Shown in pieces: positions 36,276-44,084 of a stretch of 64,000 bases of DNA (position 1 is its first letter; the number at the start of each line of letters is the position of its first letter). Location: the NCBI RefSeq assembly GCF_029632765.1, contig NZ_CP121247.1, positions 1,240,001 through 1,304,000 on the forward strand. The letters run 5' to 3'. Position numbers and translations under genes: made by a program. The notes under the pieces were generated by a model. It saw only the letters and a list, made by a program, of their open reading frames with translations. It had not been told where the DNA came from and did no database searches. This DNA comes from Arcanobacterium wilhelmae. Lineage in GTDB: Bacteria; Actinomycetota; Actinomycetes; Actinomycetales; Actinomycetaceae.

Positions 36276-37244
36276 TCACAGCCCTCCCAGCGAGCGAACG
36301 CGATTCGCGGTCTCACGGGCAAGCTGGTCGATGACCGCAGCGCCACCAGGCTCACCTGCAGCAGTGAGATCGATCCATTCGATTCGCGGATCCCTCTTGA
36401 ACCACGTTCGTTGCTTCTTGGCGAGCCTGCGCGTACCTTGGGCAACCGACTCGATCGCTTCTTCGAGGCTCATTTCGCCACGAAGGACCGCGATTGCTTC
36501 CGCGTATCCTGTAGCTTTCTTCGCGGTTGTTCCCTCATCGAGCCCCATGGCGAGAAGACGCTCTGTTTCGTCGAGGAGGCCGCTGGCGAACATCTTCCTG
36601 GCGCGCTCCTCAATCGCCGCATGCAAAGCCTCCCGCTCGCGCCGAACACCGATGATCAGCGTTGGTTCGAAGTGAGAGGTGTGGGCCGGGAACACCGGTG
36701 TATATGACCTGCCCGTCAGGAGCACCACTTCGAGAGCACGGATCACCCTGCGCGGATTACGCGTGTCGATCGTTGCAGCCGAGACGGGATCCTTGTCGGC
36801 GAGTTCGGCAACGAGCGTATCGAGGCCGTCCGTTTGGGCGCGCGCTTCAAGCTCGGCGCGCAAGCGTGGGTCCGTACCGGGGAAGTCGAGTTCATCCAAA
36901 GCGGCCGAGATGTAAAGCCCTGAACCACCAACGATGAGAGGGAACTTCCCGCGAGACACGATAGAACGAATATCAGCCCGCGCCTGGCGCTGATATGCGG
37001 CAACGGATGCTTCCTCACGAACGTCGAGGACATCGATCTGATGGTGGGTGATTCCTCTGCGCTCTGTCTCGGTTGCCTTCGCAGTACCGATGTCCATGCC
37101 CGTGTAGAGCTGCATGGCATCCGCAGAGACGATCTCTGCAGCGTCGGGACCGCCGAGAACATGGGCTAACGCAACCGAAAACGATGTTTTTCCTGAGGCC
37201 GTCTCCCCCACGACCCCGACGACGGGGCGCGGCAATACCTCCAT
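36276..37244 (-). CDS. miaA: tRNA dimethylallyltransferase
   Basis: MiaA adds a dimethylallyl group to N6 of A37 in tRNAs that read UNN codons. The 322-residue protein has the P-loop GETASGKTS at 13-21, the DAMQLY motif, GGSGLY, and a C-terminal basic region (KKQRTWFKRDPR). The ATG at 37244 overlaps the miaB stop (TGATG), so translation is coupled; the extended frame to 37340 is rejected because it lies inside miaB. It provides the substrate for MiaB, its operon partner. Confidence 0.96.
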   Translation of the reverse strand: MEVLPRPVVGVVGETASGKTSFSVALAHVLGGPDAAEIVSADAMQLYTGMDIGTAKATETERRGITHHQIDVLDVREEASVAAYQRQARADIRSIVSRGKFPLIVGGSGLYISAALDELDFPGTDPRLRAELEARAQTDGLDTLVAELADKDPVSAATIDTRNPRRVIRALEVVLLTGRSYTPVFPAHTSHFEPTLIIGVRREREALHAAIEERARKMFASGLLDETERLLAMGLDEGTTAKKATGYAEAIAVLRGEMSLEEAIESVAQGTRRLAKKQRTWFKRDPRIEWIDLTAAGEPGGAAVIDQLARETANRVRSLGGL

Positions 37245-38764
37245 CAGCGGGGCCGGATCGTGGGCATGCCAAGTCCAACAGGGGCTTTTCCGGCGGCTTC
37301 CGCCTCGAGGCGGACCTTCGTGGCTTGTTGCTTTTCCCAAGCATCCCCGGCACGTGTGGCACGAATCTCGAACAGACCGCCGTTGATCCCAGAATCGGCG
37401 ATCAGATGGTGTGGGGCACCGTGGGTCACGGTGGCACGAACCATGTCGCCCGGACGCGGCCGCTCCAGGCCAACGGGAAGAGCAACATGGACCAGGCGAT
37501 TGTCCGCAGCGCGGCCAGTGATGCGGTCCGTTTCAGAATCCTTGCGGCCCTCGCCAGTGGACACGAGCACCTCGACATCGGTGCCGACGAGTTTCTCGTT
37601 CTCCTCGGTGGAAATTCGTTGCTGGAGAGCGATCAGGCGCTGGTAACGTTCGTTGGCAACTTCAGCAGGAACCTGATCGGCCATGTCCGCTGCTGGAGTG
37701 CCCGGGCGCGGCGAGTAGAGGAAGGTGAATGCGGAGGAGAAACGCGACGCCTCGACAACGTCGAGAGTCGCTTGGAAATCTTCTTCCGTTTCGCCTGGGA
37801 AGCCGACGATGATATCGGTGGTAATCGCAGCGTTCGGGATCTGCTCACGCACGCGCTCGAGAATGCCGAGGAACTTCTTCGATCGGTAGGACCGACGCAT
37901 CAGGCGCAAGATACGATCCGAGCCAGACTGCAACGGCATGTGAAGCGAGGGCATCACATTAGGAGTCTCAGCCATGGCATCGATCACGTCGTCGGTGAAG
38001 GCCGCTGGGTGAGGCGAGGTGAAACGAACACGCTCAAGGCCTTCAATCTCACCACAGGCGCGCAGAAGCTTCGCAAATGCGCCTTTATCTCCAAATCCCC
38101 AGCCGTATGAGTTCACATTCTGGCCGAGCAGAGTAACCTCGATGGCGCCCTGTGCAACGAGGGCCTCGACCTCGGCGAGGATCTCCCCTGGCCGGCGATC
38201 GCGTTCCTTTCCTCGAAGGTGCGGAACAATACAGAACGTACAGGTGTTATTGCACCCGACCGAAATCGAGACCCATCCGGCATAAGCGCTTTCGCGATGG
38301 GTGGGGAGTGTCGAAGGGAAAACCTTCAGCGACTCTTCGATCTCCACAGCAGCCTTCTTGTTGTGACGTGCCCGCTCCAGCAACGCAGGAAGAACATCCA
38401 GATTGTGTGTGCCAAGCACAACATCCACCCACGGGGCCTTTTCCACGATTCCTTCGCGCATCTGCTGGGCCAAGCATCCGCCCACGGCAATCTGCATCCC
38501 CGGGCGCTCTTTCTTGACAGCGGCGAGCTGGCCAAGGTTTCCGAAAAGCTTGTTCGCAGCGTTTTCACGTACGGAACAAGTGTTGATCACGAGGACGTCG
38601 GCACCCTCATCACCCGCATCGGTGGCCCGCGCGGCTTTCTCGGGCACGAGTTCAACTGGCACATAGCCAGCGGTGTCGAGAAGACCCGCAAGGCGCTCGG
38701 AATCGTGGACGTTCATTTGGCACCCAAGGGTGCGCACTGCATAGGTGGTAGGTGTTGCGTTCAT
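37244..38764 (-). CDS. miaB: tRNA methylthiotransferase MiaB
   Basis: MiaB is a radical SAM enzyme with two 4Fe-4S clusters that converts i6A37 to ms2i6A37. Counting from the upstream in-frame ATG at 38773, the N-terminal cluster ligands are Cys18, Cys66 and Cys100 and the radical SAM triad CNNTCTFC gives Cys174, Cys178 and Cys181; a TRAM domain ends the protein. ATG 38764 is chosen because TAGAAT ends 7 nt before it; ATG 38773 overlaps that hexamer. Read-through from recX, 33 nt upstream, is also likely. Confidence 0.95.
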   Translation of the reverse strand: MNATPTTYAVRTLGCQMNVHDSERLAGLLDTAGYVPVELVPEKAARATDAGDEGADVLVINTCSVRENAANKLFGNLGQLAAVKKERPGMQIAVGGCLAQQMREGIVEKAPWVDVVLGTHNLDVLPALLERARHNKKAAVEIEESLKVFPSTLPTHRESAYAGWVSISVGCNNTCTFCIVPHLRGKERDRRPGEILAEVEALVAQGAIEVTLLGQNVNSYGWGFGDKGAFAKLLRACGEIEGLERVRFTSPHPAAFTDDVIDAMAETPNVMPSLHMPLQSGSDRILRLMRRSYRSKKFLGILERVREQIPNAAITTDIIVGFPGETEEDFQATLDVVEASRFSSAFTFLYSPRPGTPAADMADQVPAEVANERYQRLIALQQRISTEENEKLVGTDVEVLVSTGEGRKDSETDRITGRAADNRLVHVALPVGLERPRPGDMVRATVTHGAPHHLIADSGINGGLFEIRATRAGDAWEKQQATKVRLEAEAAGKAPVGLGMPTIRPR

Positions 38765-38771
38765 CGCGGAC

Positions 38772-38777
38772 ATTCTA
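38772..38777 (-). promoter_or_regulatory. Putative -10 of miaB
   Basis: TAGAAT on the minus strand ends 7 nt before the ATG at 38764, consistent with a leaderless miaB-miaA transcript. No good -35 is visible. Confidence 0.4.
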
Positions 38778-38797
38778 AAACAGCATCTGTGTTGGTT

Positions 38798-39388
38798 CTA
38801 CCGATGGTCAGCTTGGTCACTTCCGAGAGATTCAAACGCTGCCTCAACAGCGCGCATTACCTGCCCGGGCGAAAACCCTCGCCTAGCCAGCGCACCGAAG
38901 AGACGGCGTTTGATGACCTCGGGCTCAAAACGCGCCATCGATCGGATCTTTCGCACGGCAAAAGCGTTCGCACGCTCCTGCTCATCCTCGTCCGAGATCT
39001 GCCCCAGCGCTTCTTCGGCACGCTCCCCGACGATCCCTTTCTTGTGCAGATCGTGGGCGAGAGCCTTGCGTGAAATCACCTTGGATTCGAAGCGGGCGCG
39101 GACGAATCCGTTGGCAAACCGCTCGTCGTCGACCAAATTGGCATCAGCGAATTTTTGAATCGTCTCTGAAATGAATTCTTCGGGAACGAGTTCTTTCTCT
39201 AGAGAGGCTCGAAGTTCAGCAACCGACCGATCACGGACCGCAAGGCGCCGGTAAACCACATCCCGCGCGAGAGAACGCCAGTCGGATGCAGATCTCGCGG
39301 CCGCGCGGGCAGCCTTCCTCTCCGCGATTTCACGGGGATTCTTGCGTTTGCGCGGCCGAAAATCCGCATCCTCAGCGTAGTTCACCAT
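38798..39388 (-). CDS. recX: RecA regulator RecX
   Basis: RecX caps and modulates RecA filaments. The 196-residue protein has a basic N-terminal extension (11-40) followed by three-helix RecX repeats: LAVRDRSVAELRASLEKE, DDERFANGFVRAR and EPEVIKRRLFGALARRGFS. The start codon overlaps the recA stop (TAATG), the usual recA-recX coupling. It would be induced together with recA from the SOS promoter. Confidence 0.95.
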   Translation of the reverse strand: MVNYAEDADFRPRKRKNPREIAERKAARAAARSASDWRSLARDVVYRRLAVRDRSVAELRASLEKELVPEEFISETIQKFADANLVDDERFANGFVRARFESKVISRKALAHDLHKKGIVGERAEEALGQISDEDEQERANAFAVRKIRSMARFEPEVIKRRLFGALARRGFSPGQVMRAVEAAFESLGSDQADHR

Positions 39389-40461
39389 TATTCGGCATCA
39401 TCCAGTTCGAAATCGATATCGGTTTCGGTATCGATCTTGGATTCTTCGGTTTCCTCAACCGGGCCTCCGAGGCCGAGTTTGGCTTTGACCTTATTCTCGA
39501 TCTCTTCTGCGATCTCCGGGTTATCCTTGAGGAAGGCGCGAGCCTTTTCCTTGCCCTGGCCGAGCTGGTCGCCTTCATACGTGAACCAGGAACCCGACTT
39601 GCGCACGATGCCTTCATCGACCGCCATATCGATGATCGACCCCTCGCGTGAGATCCCAACGCCATAGAGAATATCGAACTCTGCTTGCTTAAACGGCGGA
39701 GCCATCTTGTTCTTCACGACCTTCACGCGAGTGCGATTGCCAACAGGGACTGTGCCTTCCTTTAGCGTTTCAATTCGACGCACATCGAGGCGAACGGACG
39801 AGTAGAACTTCAATGCCTTACCGCCGGTCGTGGTTTCCGGATTGCCGAAGAACACGCCAATCTTCTCACGAAGCTGGTTGATGAAGATTGCCGTGGTGCC
39901 CGATGCCGAAAGCGCACCGGTGAGCTTGCGCAGGGCCTGCGACATCAGACGCGCCTGCAGACCAACGTGGGAATCACCCATATCACCTTCGATTTCTGCC
40001 TTCGGAACCAGAGCAGCCACCGAATCAACGACGATAATATCCAGAGCACCGGAGCGGATGAGCATATCGGCAATTTCGAGAGCCTGCTCTCCAGTATCCG
40101 GCTGCGAGACAATCAACGCGTCAGTATCGACTCCGAGCTTTTTTGCATACTCCGGATCGAGCGCATGTTCCGCATCAATGAATGCCGCGATACCGCCATT
40201 CTTTTGCGCATTGGCAACAGCGTGGAGCGCCACCGTGGTTTTACCCGAGGATTCCGGGCCGTAGATCTCCACCACGCGGCCACGCGGCAACCCGCCGATA
40301 CCCAGCGCAATATCCAGCGCAAGAGAACCAGTGGGGATCACTTCCACCTGCCGCGGGGGCTGATCCCCCAGCCGCATTGCTGAGCCTTTACCGAACTGGC
40401 GGTCGATCTGACCGAGAGCCAATTCGAGCGCTTTCGAGCGATCATCTTTCTTTCCAGCCAT
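39388..40461 (-). CDS. recA: Recombinase RecA
   Basis: RecA is the strand-exchange ATPase and LexA coprotease. The 357-residue protein has Walker A GPESSGKT at 68-75, the DSVAALVP Walker B region, loop L2 with [10 protein letters not shown], and an acidic C-terminal tail. No intein is present. The ATG follows a short GA-rich ribosome binding site; the leader is about 150 nt long and begins near a LexA box at 40629-40644. recX is translationally coupled downstream. Confidence 0.98.
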   Translation of the reverse strand: MAGKKDDRSKALELALGQIDRQFGKGSAMRLGDQPPRQVEVIPTGSLALDIALGIGGLPRGRVVEIYGPESSGKTTVALHAVANAQKNGGIAAFIDAEHALDPEYAKKLGVDTDALIVSQPDTGEQALEIADMLIRSGALDIIVVDSVAALVPKAEIEGDMGDSHVGLQARLMSQALRKLTGALSASGTTAIFINQLREKIGVFFGNPETTTGGKALKFYSSVRLDVRRIETLKEGTVPVGNRTRVKVVKNKMAPPFKQAEFDILYGVGISREGSIIDMAVDEGIVRKSGSWFTYEGDQLGQGKEKARAFLKDNPEIAEEIENKVKAKLGLGGPVEETEESKIDTETDIDFELDDAE

Positions 40462-40628
40462 GTGGATCCTCTCTTCTGGCTTGACGCCGATTAATAGAAC
40501 AGGTCTTTCGTTCAGCTCGGCCTCTCCGACCGATCTGGTGCCACCTTATGCCCGACCTATGACAAAAAATCGCGATCACTTTTTTCTGTGGATACTCAGT
40601 GCGCTTGCCGGCACGTGGAAAACTTTAG

Positions 40629-40644
40629 CCGAACACTTGTTCGA
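40629..40644. promoter_or_regulatory. LexA box of recA
   Basis: CCGAACACTTGTTCGA carries a perfect CGAACRNRYGTTCG core. A TAAAGT hexamer on the minus strand (40628-40623) directly downstream may be the -10. The rest of the 345-nt gap between recA and DUF3046 holds only the hairpin at 40751-40790. Confidence 0.85.
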
Positions 40645-40750
40645 ATACCGTTCAACGCGCCGAGATGAGCCTCACAACATCTGCGCTACATCAAGAAAGG
40701 AAAAGGCACGCCACACAACACACCACATCCACAACACAAGAGCCACAAGC

Positions 40751-40790
40751 ATGGAGTGTGGGGCAGCCTTGACGCCGCCCCACACTCCAT
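40751..40790. terminator. Hairpin after DUF3046
   Basis: A perfect 14-bp stem (ATGGAGTGTGGGGC and its complement) with a 12-nt loop lies 17 nt after the DUF3046 stop. There is no strong T run, but the position suits termination of the clgR-DUF3046 transcript before recA. Confidence 0.55.
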
Positions 40791-40806
40791 ATTCGCGCGA
40801 TTCAAT

Positions 40807-41037
40807 CTATGCTCGATGCTTCTTCGGATCCTCACGGTGAAGGAAATAGTAACTGGGAGGAAGATCCATGGCGTCACACACTCCCTCCCATACGCGTTGG
40901 AGATCATAGCCAGCCTCAGCCGCCTGCCGCGGCGTCAGGTTGCCAAACTCCACAAGAGAAAGATCTTCAGCAAGAGAGGACCCTCTCCCATCGGGAAAAA
41001 CCCGATCGAAGAGGGCCCAAAATTCGGCATATCTCAT
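40807..41037 (-). CDS. DUF3046 protein
   Basis: This 76-residue protein belongs to the DUF3046 family found next to recA in actinobacteria. It shows [27 protein letters not shown] in the centre and ends in a basic PKKHRA tail. It overlaps the upstream clgR gene by 4 nt (ATGA). No enzyme or DNA-binding motif is visible; a role in regulating recombination has been suggested only from location. Confidence 0.88.
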   Translation of the reverse strand: MRYAEFWALFDRVFPDGRGSSLAEDLSLVEFGNLTPRQAAEAGYDLQRVWEGVCDAMDLPPSYYFLHREDPKKHRA

Positions 41038-41399
41038 GCGCGAATCTTTGCGAGTTCCGCCTTCACCAACTCCGGCGGAAGAGTATCTGGGATCTGCTGA
41101 GCCATCCGGCGCTTCATCGCCGGAGTTGGACGGCCTTCAGCAATATCAATGCGATCTGCCACAAGGCGAAGAACGTGGCTAAGCGGCACATTCAACGCGG
41201 TAGCAATCGACGCGAGAAGCTCCGACGAAGCTTCCTTCTGCCCACGCTCAACCTCCGAGAGGTAACCGAGCGAGACGCGGGCTTCCGAGGACACATCACG
41301 CAGGGTACGCCCCTGGCGCTGACGGTACTCACGCAGAACATCGCCGAGTTCCTGGCGGAAAAGGACGTTCTCGCGGACCTGAGCCTTCGTCATGTTCAT
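41034..41399 (-). CDS. clgR: ClgR-type XRE family regulator
   Basis: This 121-residue protein has a helix-turn-helix (about 31-55: [25 protein letters not shown]) that matches ClgR, the actinobacterial activator of clp protease genes and other stress genes. The location between cinA/pgsA and recA is the conserved one. The C-terminus ends in [14 protein letters not shown]; other ClgR proteins are themselves Clp substrates through their C-terminal residues. The start could be ATG 41399 or the in-frame ATG 6 nt downstream. Confidence 0.9.
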   Translation of the reverse strand: MNMTKAQVRENVLFRQELGDVLREYRQRQGRTLRDVSSEARVSLGYLSEVERGQKEASSELLASIATALNVPLSHVLRLVADRIDIAEGRPTPAMKRRMAQQIPDTLPPELVKAELAKIRA

Positions 41400-41458
41400 T
41401 AGATCCTCTTTTCTGTGAAGTTCTTGATCTGGTTACTCCAACGCAACTGCCAGAGTAT

Positions 41459-42064
41459 TTATTCCGGCGTGCATTCCACACACGCAATCGCTATCCCCAG
41501 AGCACTTCGAACTGCTTGGTCACGAATTTCGGAGCGAGAGCCAGTGAGCTGCATCCGCACGGCGGAGATGGCTTCTATACCCGAACCTGATTCGTTCTTT
41601 ACTAAAATTTTACCATTAGCCAAAGTCGGCGACAAGTTGAAATTGAAACGACATGACGGCCAAACACCGATCCACACCGTCCCCGCGGGAAATCCGTCAT
41701 TGGGCCCAGGACCCGCCACGCCCGTCGTCGCGATCCCGAATTCAGCTCGAAACAAACGTGCCGCTCCAGCAGCCATCTGCTCGGCCACCACGCCGTCGAC
41801 CGGGCCCGTCAGCGCGAGCCGCTCCTCACTGACCCCCAAAACGCTCACCTTCGTCTCCGTTGCGTACGTCACTGCACCCCCACGGAAAACAACCGAAGCT
41901 CCCGGAACGTCCACAATCGCCGAAGCCAGCGCCCCACCCGTCAGCGATTCAGCAACCGCAATCGAGGCAGACCGCTCACGATGACGCTCAACGAGTAGCC
42001 GGGCAAGCGCAAGGCGATCCCCCAGCGGAAACCCACACGCCCTCTCCAGCTGCTCGATATTCAC
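41459..42064 (-). CDS. cinA: CinA C-terminal domain / NMN deamidase-like protein
   Basis: This 201-residue protein is a stand-alone CinA C-terminal (PncC) domain, which in other bacteria deamidates nicotinamide mononucleotide. AVAESLTGGALASAIVDVPG and GIATTGVAGPGPNDGFPAGTVWIG are the family blocks. Compared with about 165-residue homologues it carries a roughly 24-residue insertion after GTVWIGVW (about 134-158), encoded by unusually AT-rich DNA (41588-41660). The start overlaps the pgsA stop (ATGA). Confidence 0.88.
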   Translation of the reverse strand: MNIEQLERACGFPLGDRLALARLLVERHRERSASIAVAESLTGGALASAIVDVPGASVVFRGGAVTYATETKVSVLGVSEERLALTGPVDGVVAEQMAAGAARLFRAEFGIATTGVAGPGPNDGFPAGTVWIGVWPSCRFNFNLSPTLANGKILVKNESGSGIEAISAVRMQLTGSRSEIRDQAVRSALGIAIACVECTPE

Positions 42065-42624
42065 AGCGAACGAGCCTCACGAATGTACTCCCACGCGCTG
42101 GTCAGAGCGTAGAACAATGCCACCGCAATCAACACATAAGATGCCCACACCATCACCAGGGCCACACTCCCCGGAAGGAAGCTCCCCCACGGAATCAGCA
42201 GGCCGGCAATACCAAACGACTGGGCCGCCATCTTGATCTTGCCGGCGTGACCGGCGGCCATCACCTTCTTCTTCACCACCATCATGCGCATCGCCGTGAT
42301 ACCGAGCTCGCGAACGATAAACACGATCGTGACCCACCACCACAGCCAGCCCTGCATCGACAACAGGATCAGCGAGGCAATAATTAACGCCTTATCGGCA
42401 ATCGAATCAGCGAGTTTTCCGAAGTTCGTGATCAGGCCACGCGAGCGTGCCAAGTGGCCGTCCAGCTTGTCCGTCACAGCCGCCAGCGCGAACACACCCC
42501 ACGCACACCAGTGCGGGATTCCAAGTCGCAGAGCCACCCACATGAGCACTGGCACGAGGACCAGGCGGAGCACCGTCAGCGCGTTCGCAATATTGACAAC
42601 AGGAACTTCGTTTTTCTTCGTCAC
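42061..42624 (-). CDS. pgsA: CDP-diacylglycerol--glycerol-3-phosphate phosphatidyltransferase
   Basis: PgsA makes phosphatidylglycerophosphate, the precursor of phosphatidylglycerol and cardiolipin. The 187-residue membrane protein has the CDP-alcohol phosphotransferase motif D52-x2-D55-G-x2-A-R-x8-G-x3-D73-x3-D77 and five or six helices. It heads a pgsA-cinA-clgR-DUF3046 run with 4-nt overlaps, except for a gap between cinA and clgR. Confidence 0.93.
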   Translation of the reverse strand: MTKKNEVPVVNIANALTVLRLVLVPVLMWVALRLGIPHWCAWGVFALAAVTDKLDGHLARSRGLITNFGKLADSIADKALIIASLILLSMQGWLWWWVTIVFIVRELGITAMRMMVVKKKVMAAGHAGKIKMAAQSFGIAGLLIPWGSFLPGSVALVMVWASYVLIAVALFYALTSAWEYIREARSL

Positions 42625-42683
42625 CCTTCAAGAGTAGGCGAAAACTGCCCAACGTGGGCCTTAGGTCGTTAAGATTTTGCGTG

Positions 42684-44001
42684 ATGAAGTACTCCGTTTT
42701 GCAAACACTCGTAACAATCGCCACGCTCACAACGCTTGCCGCATGCTCGACTGCCCCTGGCGCACCGGCGTCGGCAGGCCGCTCCGGCACGCCGAGCCAG
42801 CCCCCAACATCGCTCACGCGCACCACGCAAACGACACCCCAGCCGTCTCCGTCACATACTCCAAGCCCAGCGGTCACCCCTACGCCCGTGAAACCCGCAG
42901 GCAAAGCCTCCACGATGACGATCGTCAACGGAGGCGACATCCTCCTTCACCTCTCCGTCAACGAAGCAGCGAAAACACGCAGCGGATACGACTACACCCC
43001 CTACTACACCCCCATTTCGCAGTGGATTAAAGGCGCAGACCTGGCGCTCTGCGCGCTAGAAATCCCGATCGTGCGCAAAGATCAGCAACCCTCCAACTAC
43101 CCGCAGTTCGGGGCACCGTGGGACCTTGCAAAATCGCTGAAAAACATCGGTTTTGACGGATGCGCGCTCGCAACGAATCACTCGATGGACCGCGGATTTG
43201 GTGGAGTTGAATCCACCATTGACGCATTCACCCAGGCTGGCCTCGGCTTCGCCGGAACAGCGACCAGCGAAAAACAGGCGAAAGACATCCAGTTTTACAA
43301 CTACCGCTCTGGCGGACGCGAGGTGAAGATCGCACACCTGTCTGCCACAACCCTCACGAACGGCATCCCGATTCCGAAGGCGCATCCCTACTCGTGGAAT
43401 GTTGTAGGTCGGTTAGGCAAACCCGTACAGACGATCATCGACGATGCGAAGCGGGCGCGCGCCCTTGGGGCGGATCTCGTGGTGGTTTCGATGCACTGGG
43501 GCACCGAATACGTCTCCGAACCGATCGCAGAACAAAAAGACATCGCCAAGCAACTCGCCGATTCCGGAGGAATTGACCTCGTGCTCGGCAACCACTCACA
43601 TGTTCCCGAGCCAGTGGCCAAGCTCGACGGCGGTGTGGACGGACGCGGCATGTGGGTGGTGTGGGTCACAAGGCAACCAGATTTCGGGGCAAACTGTGGA
43701 ATCTCACGGACACCGCGTGACAACGGGTCTCTTGACTACCGCAACGGTTGAGGTACCAGCCGAGGGTCGCGCGCACGTGACCAACCTCGAATGGACCGCC
43801 ATCACGCAAGACCGCGGCGCTGGAGAGCACCTCTACGTGCTCTCTGATCTCCTCGATGGCAAGGCCCGATCGACGCTGTCCAAAGCCACGCTGAAGGCAC
43901 GCGCCGACGTCACGTTCCCCGTCATGAAAGGCTCTGGCCCCGAGCGACGCACCCCGCCCACCGCCGTCGCGGGAACGCCCCGCATCGAGCGGGTCCAGTA
44001 G
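42684..44001 (+). pseudogene. CapA-like poly-gamma-glutamate/metallophosphatase lipoprotein, frameshifted
   Basis: The reading frame starts with a lipoprotein signal (LAAC, Cys21), then a Thr/Pro/Ser-rich linker (about 22-80) and a PGA_cap/metallophosphatase domain: NGGDILLH, ALEIP, ATNHSMDRG, MHWGTEY, GNHSHVPEP. At 43663-43665 the frame shifts: one extra G in a GGG run moves GMWVVW off its continuation. SQGNQISGQTVESHGHRVTTG follows in the +1-shifted frame and runs on to the stop at 44001. As written the product ends at 43751 (356 residues), losing about 85 C-terminal residues. TAAGAT ends 8 nt before ATG 42684, suggesting a leaderless mRNA. Confidence 0.82.
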
Positions 44002-44050
44002 CGCTTCAGGCTCGCTCGCCGTCAGTTCCACGACGCCGGTGAGCACAGCG

Positions 44051-44077
44051 AAGGCCCGCAGCTGAGCCGCGGGCCTT
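44051..44077 (+). terminator. Hairpin between capA-like gene and ftsK
   Basis: AAGGCCCGC pairs with GCGGGCCTT around a 9-nt loop and is followed on the plus strand by CTTGG. It lies between two convergent genes and may serve both. Confidence 0.5.
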
Positions 44078-44084
44078 CTTGGCG

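Noticed and set aside
39388..40461. Intein in recA
   Set aside because: Mycobacterial recA can carry one, but here the frame is 357 residues with continuous RecA motifs.
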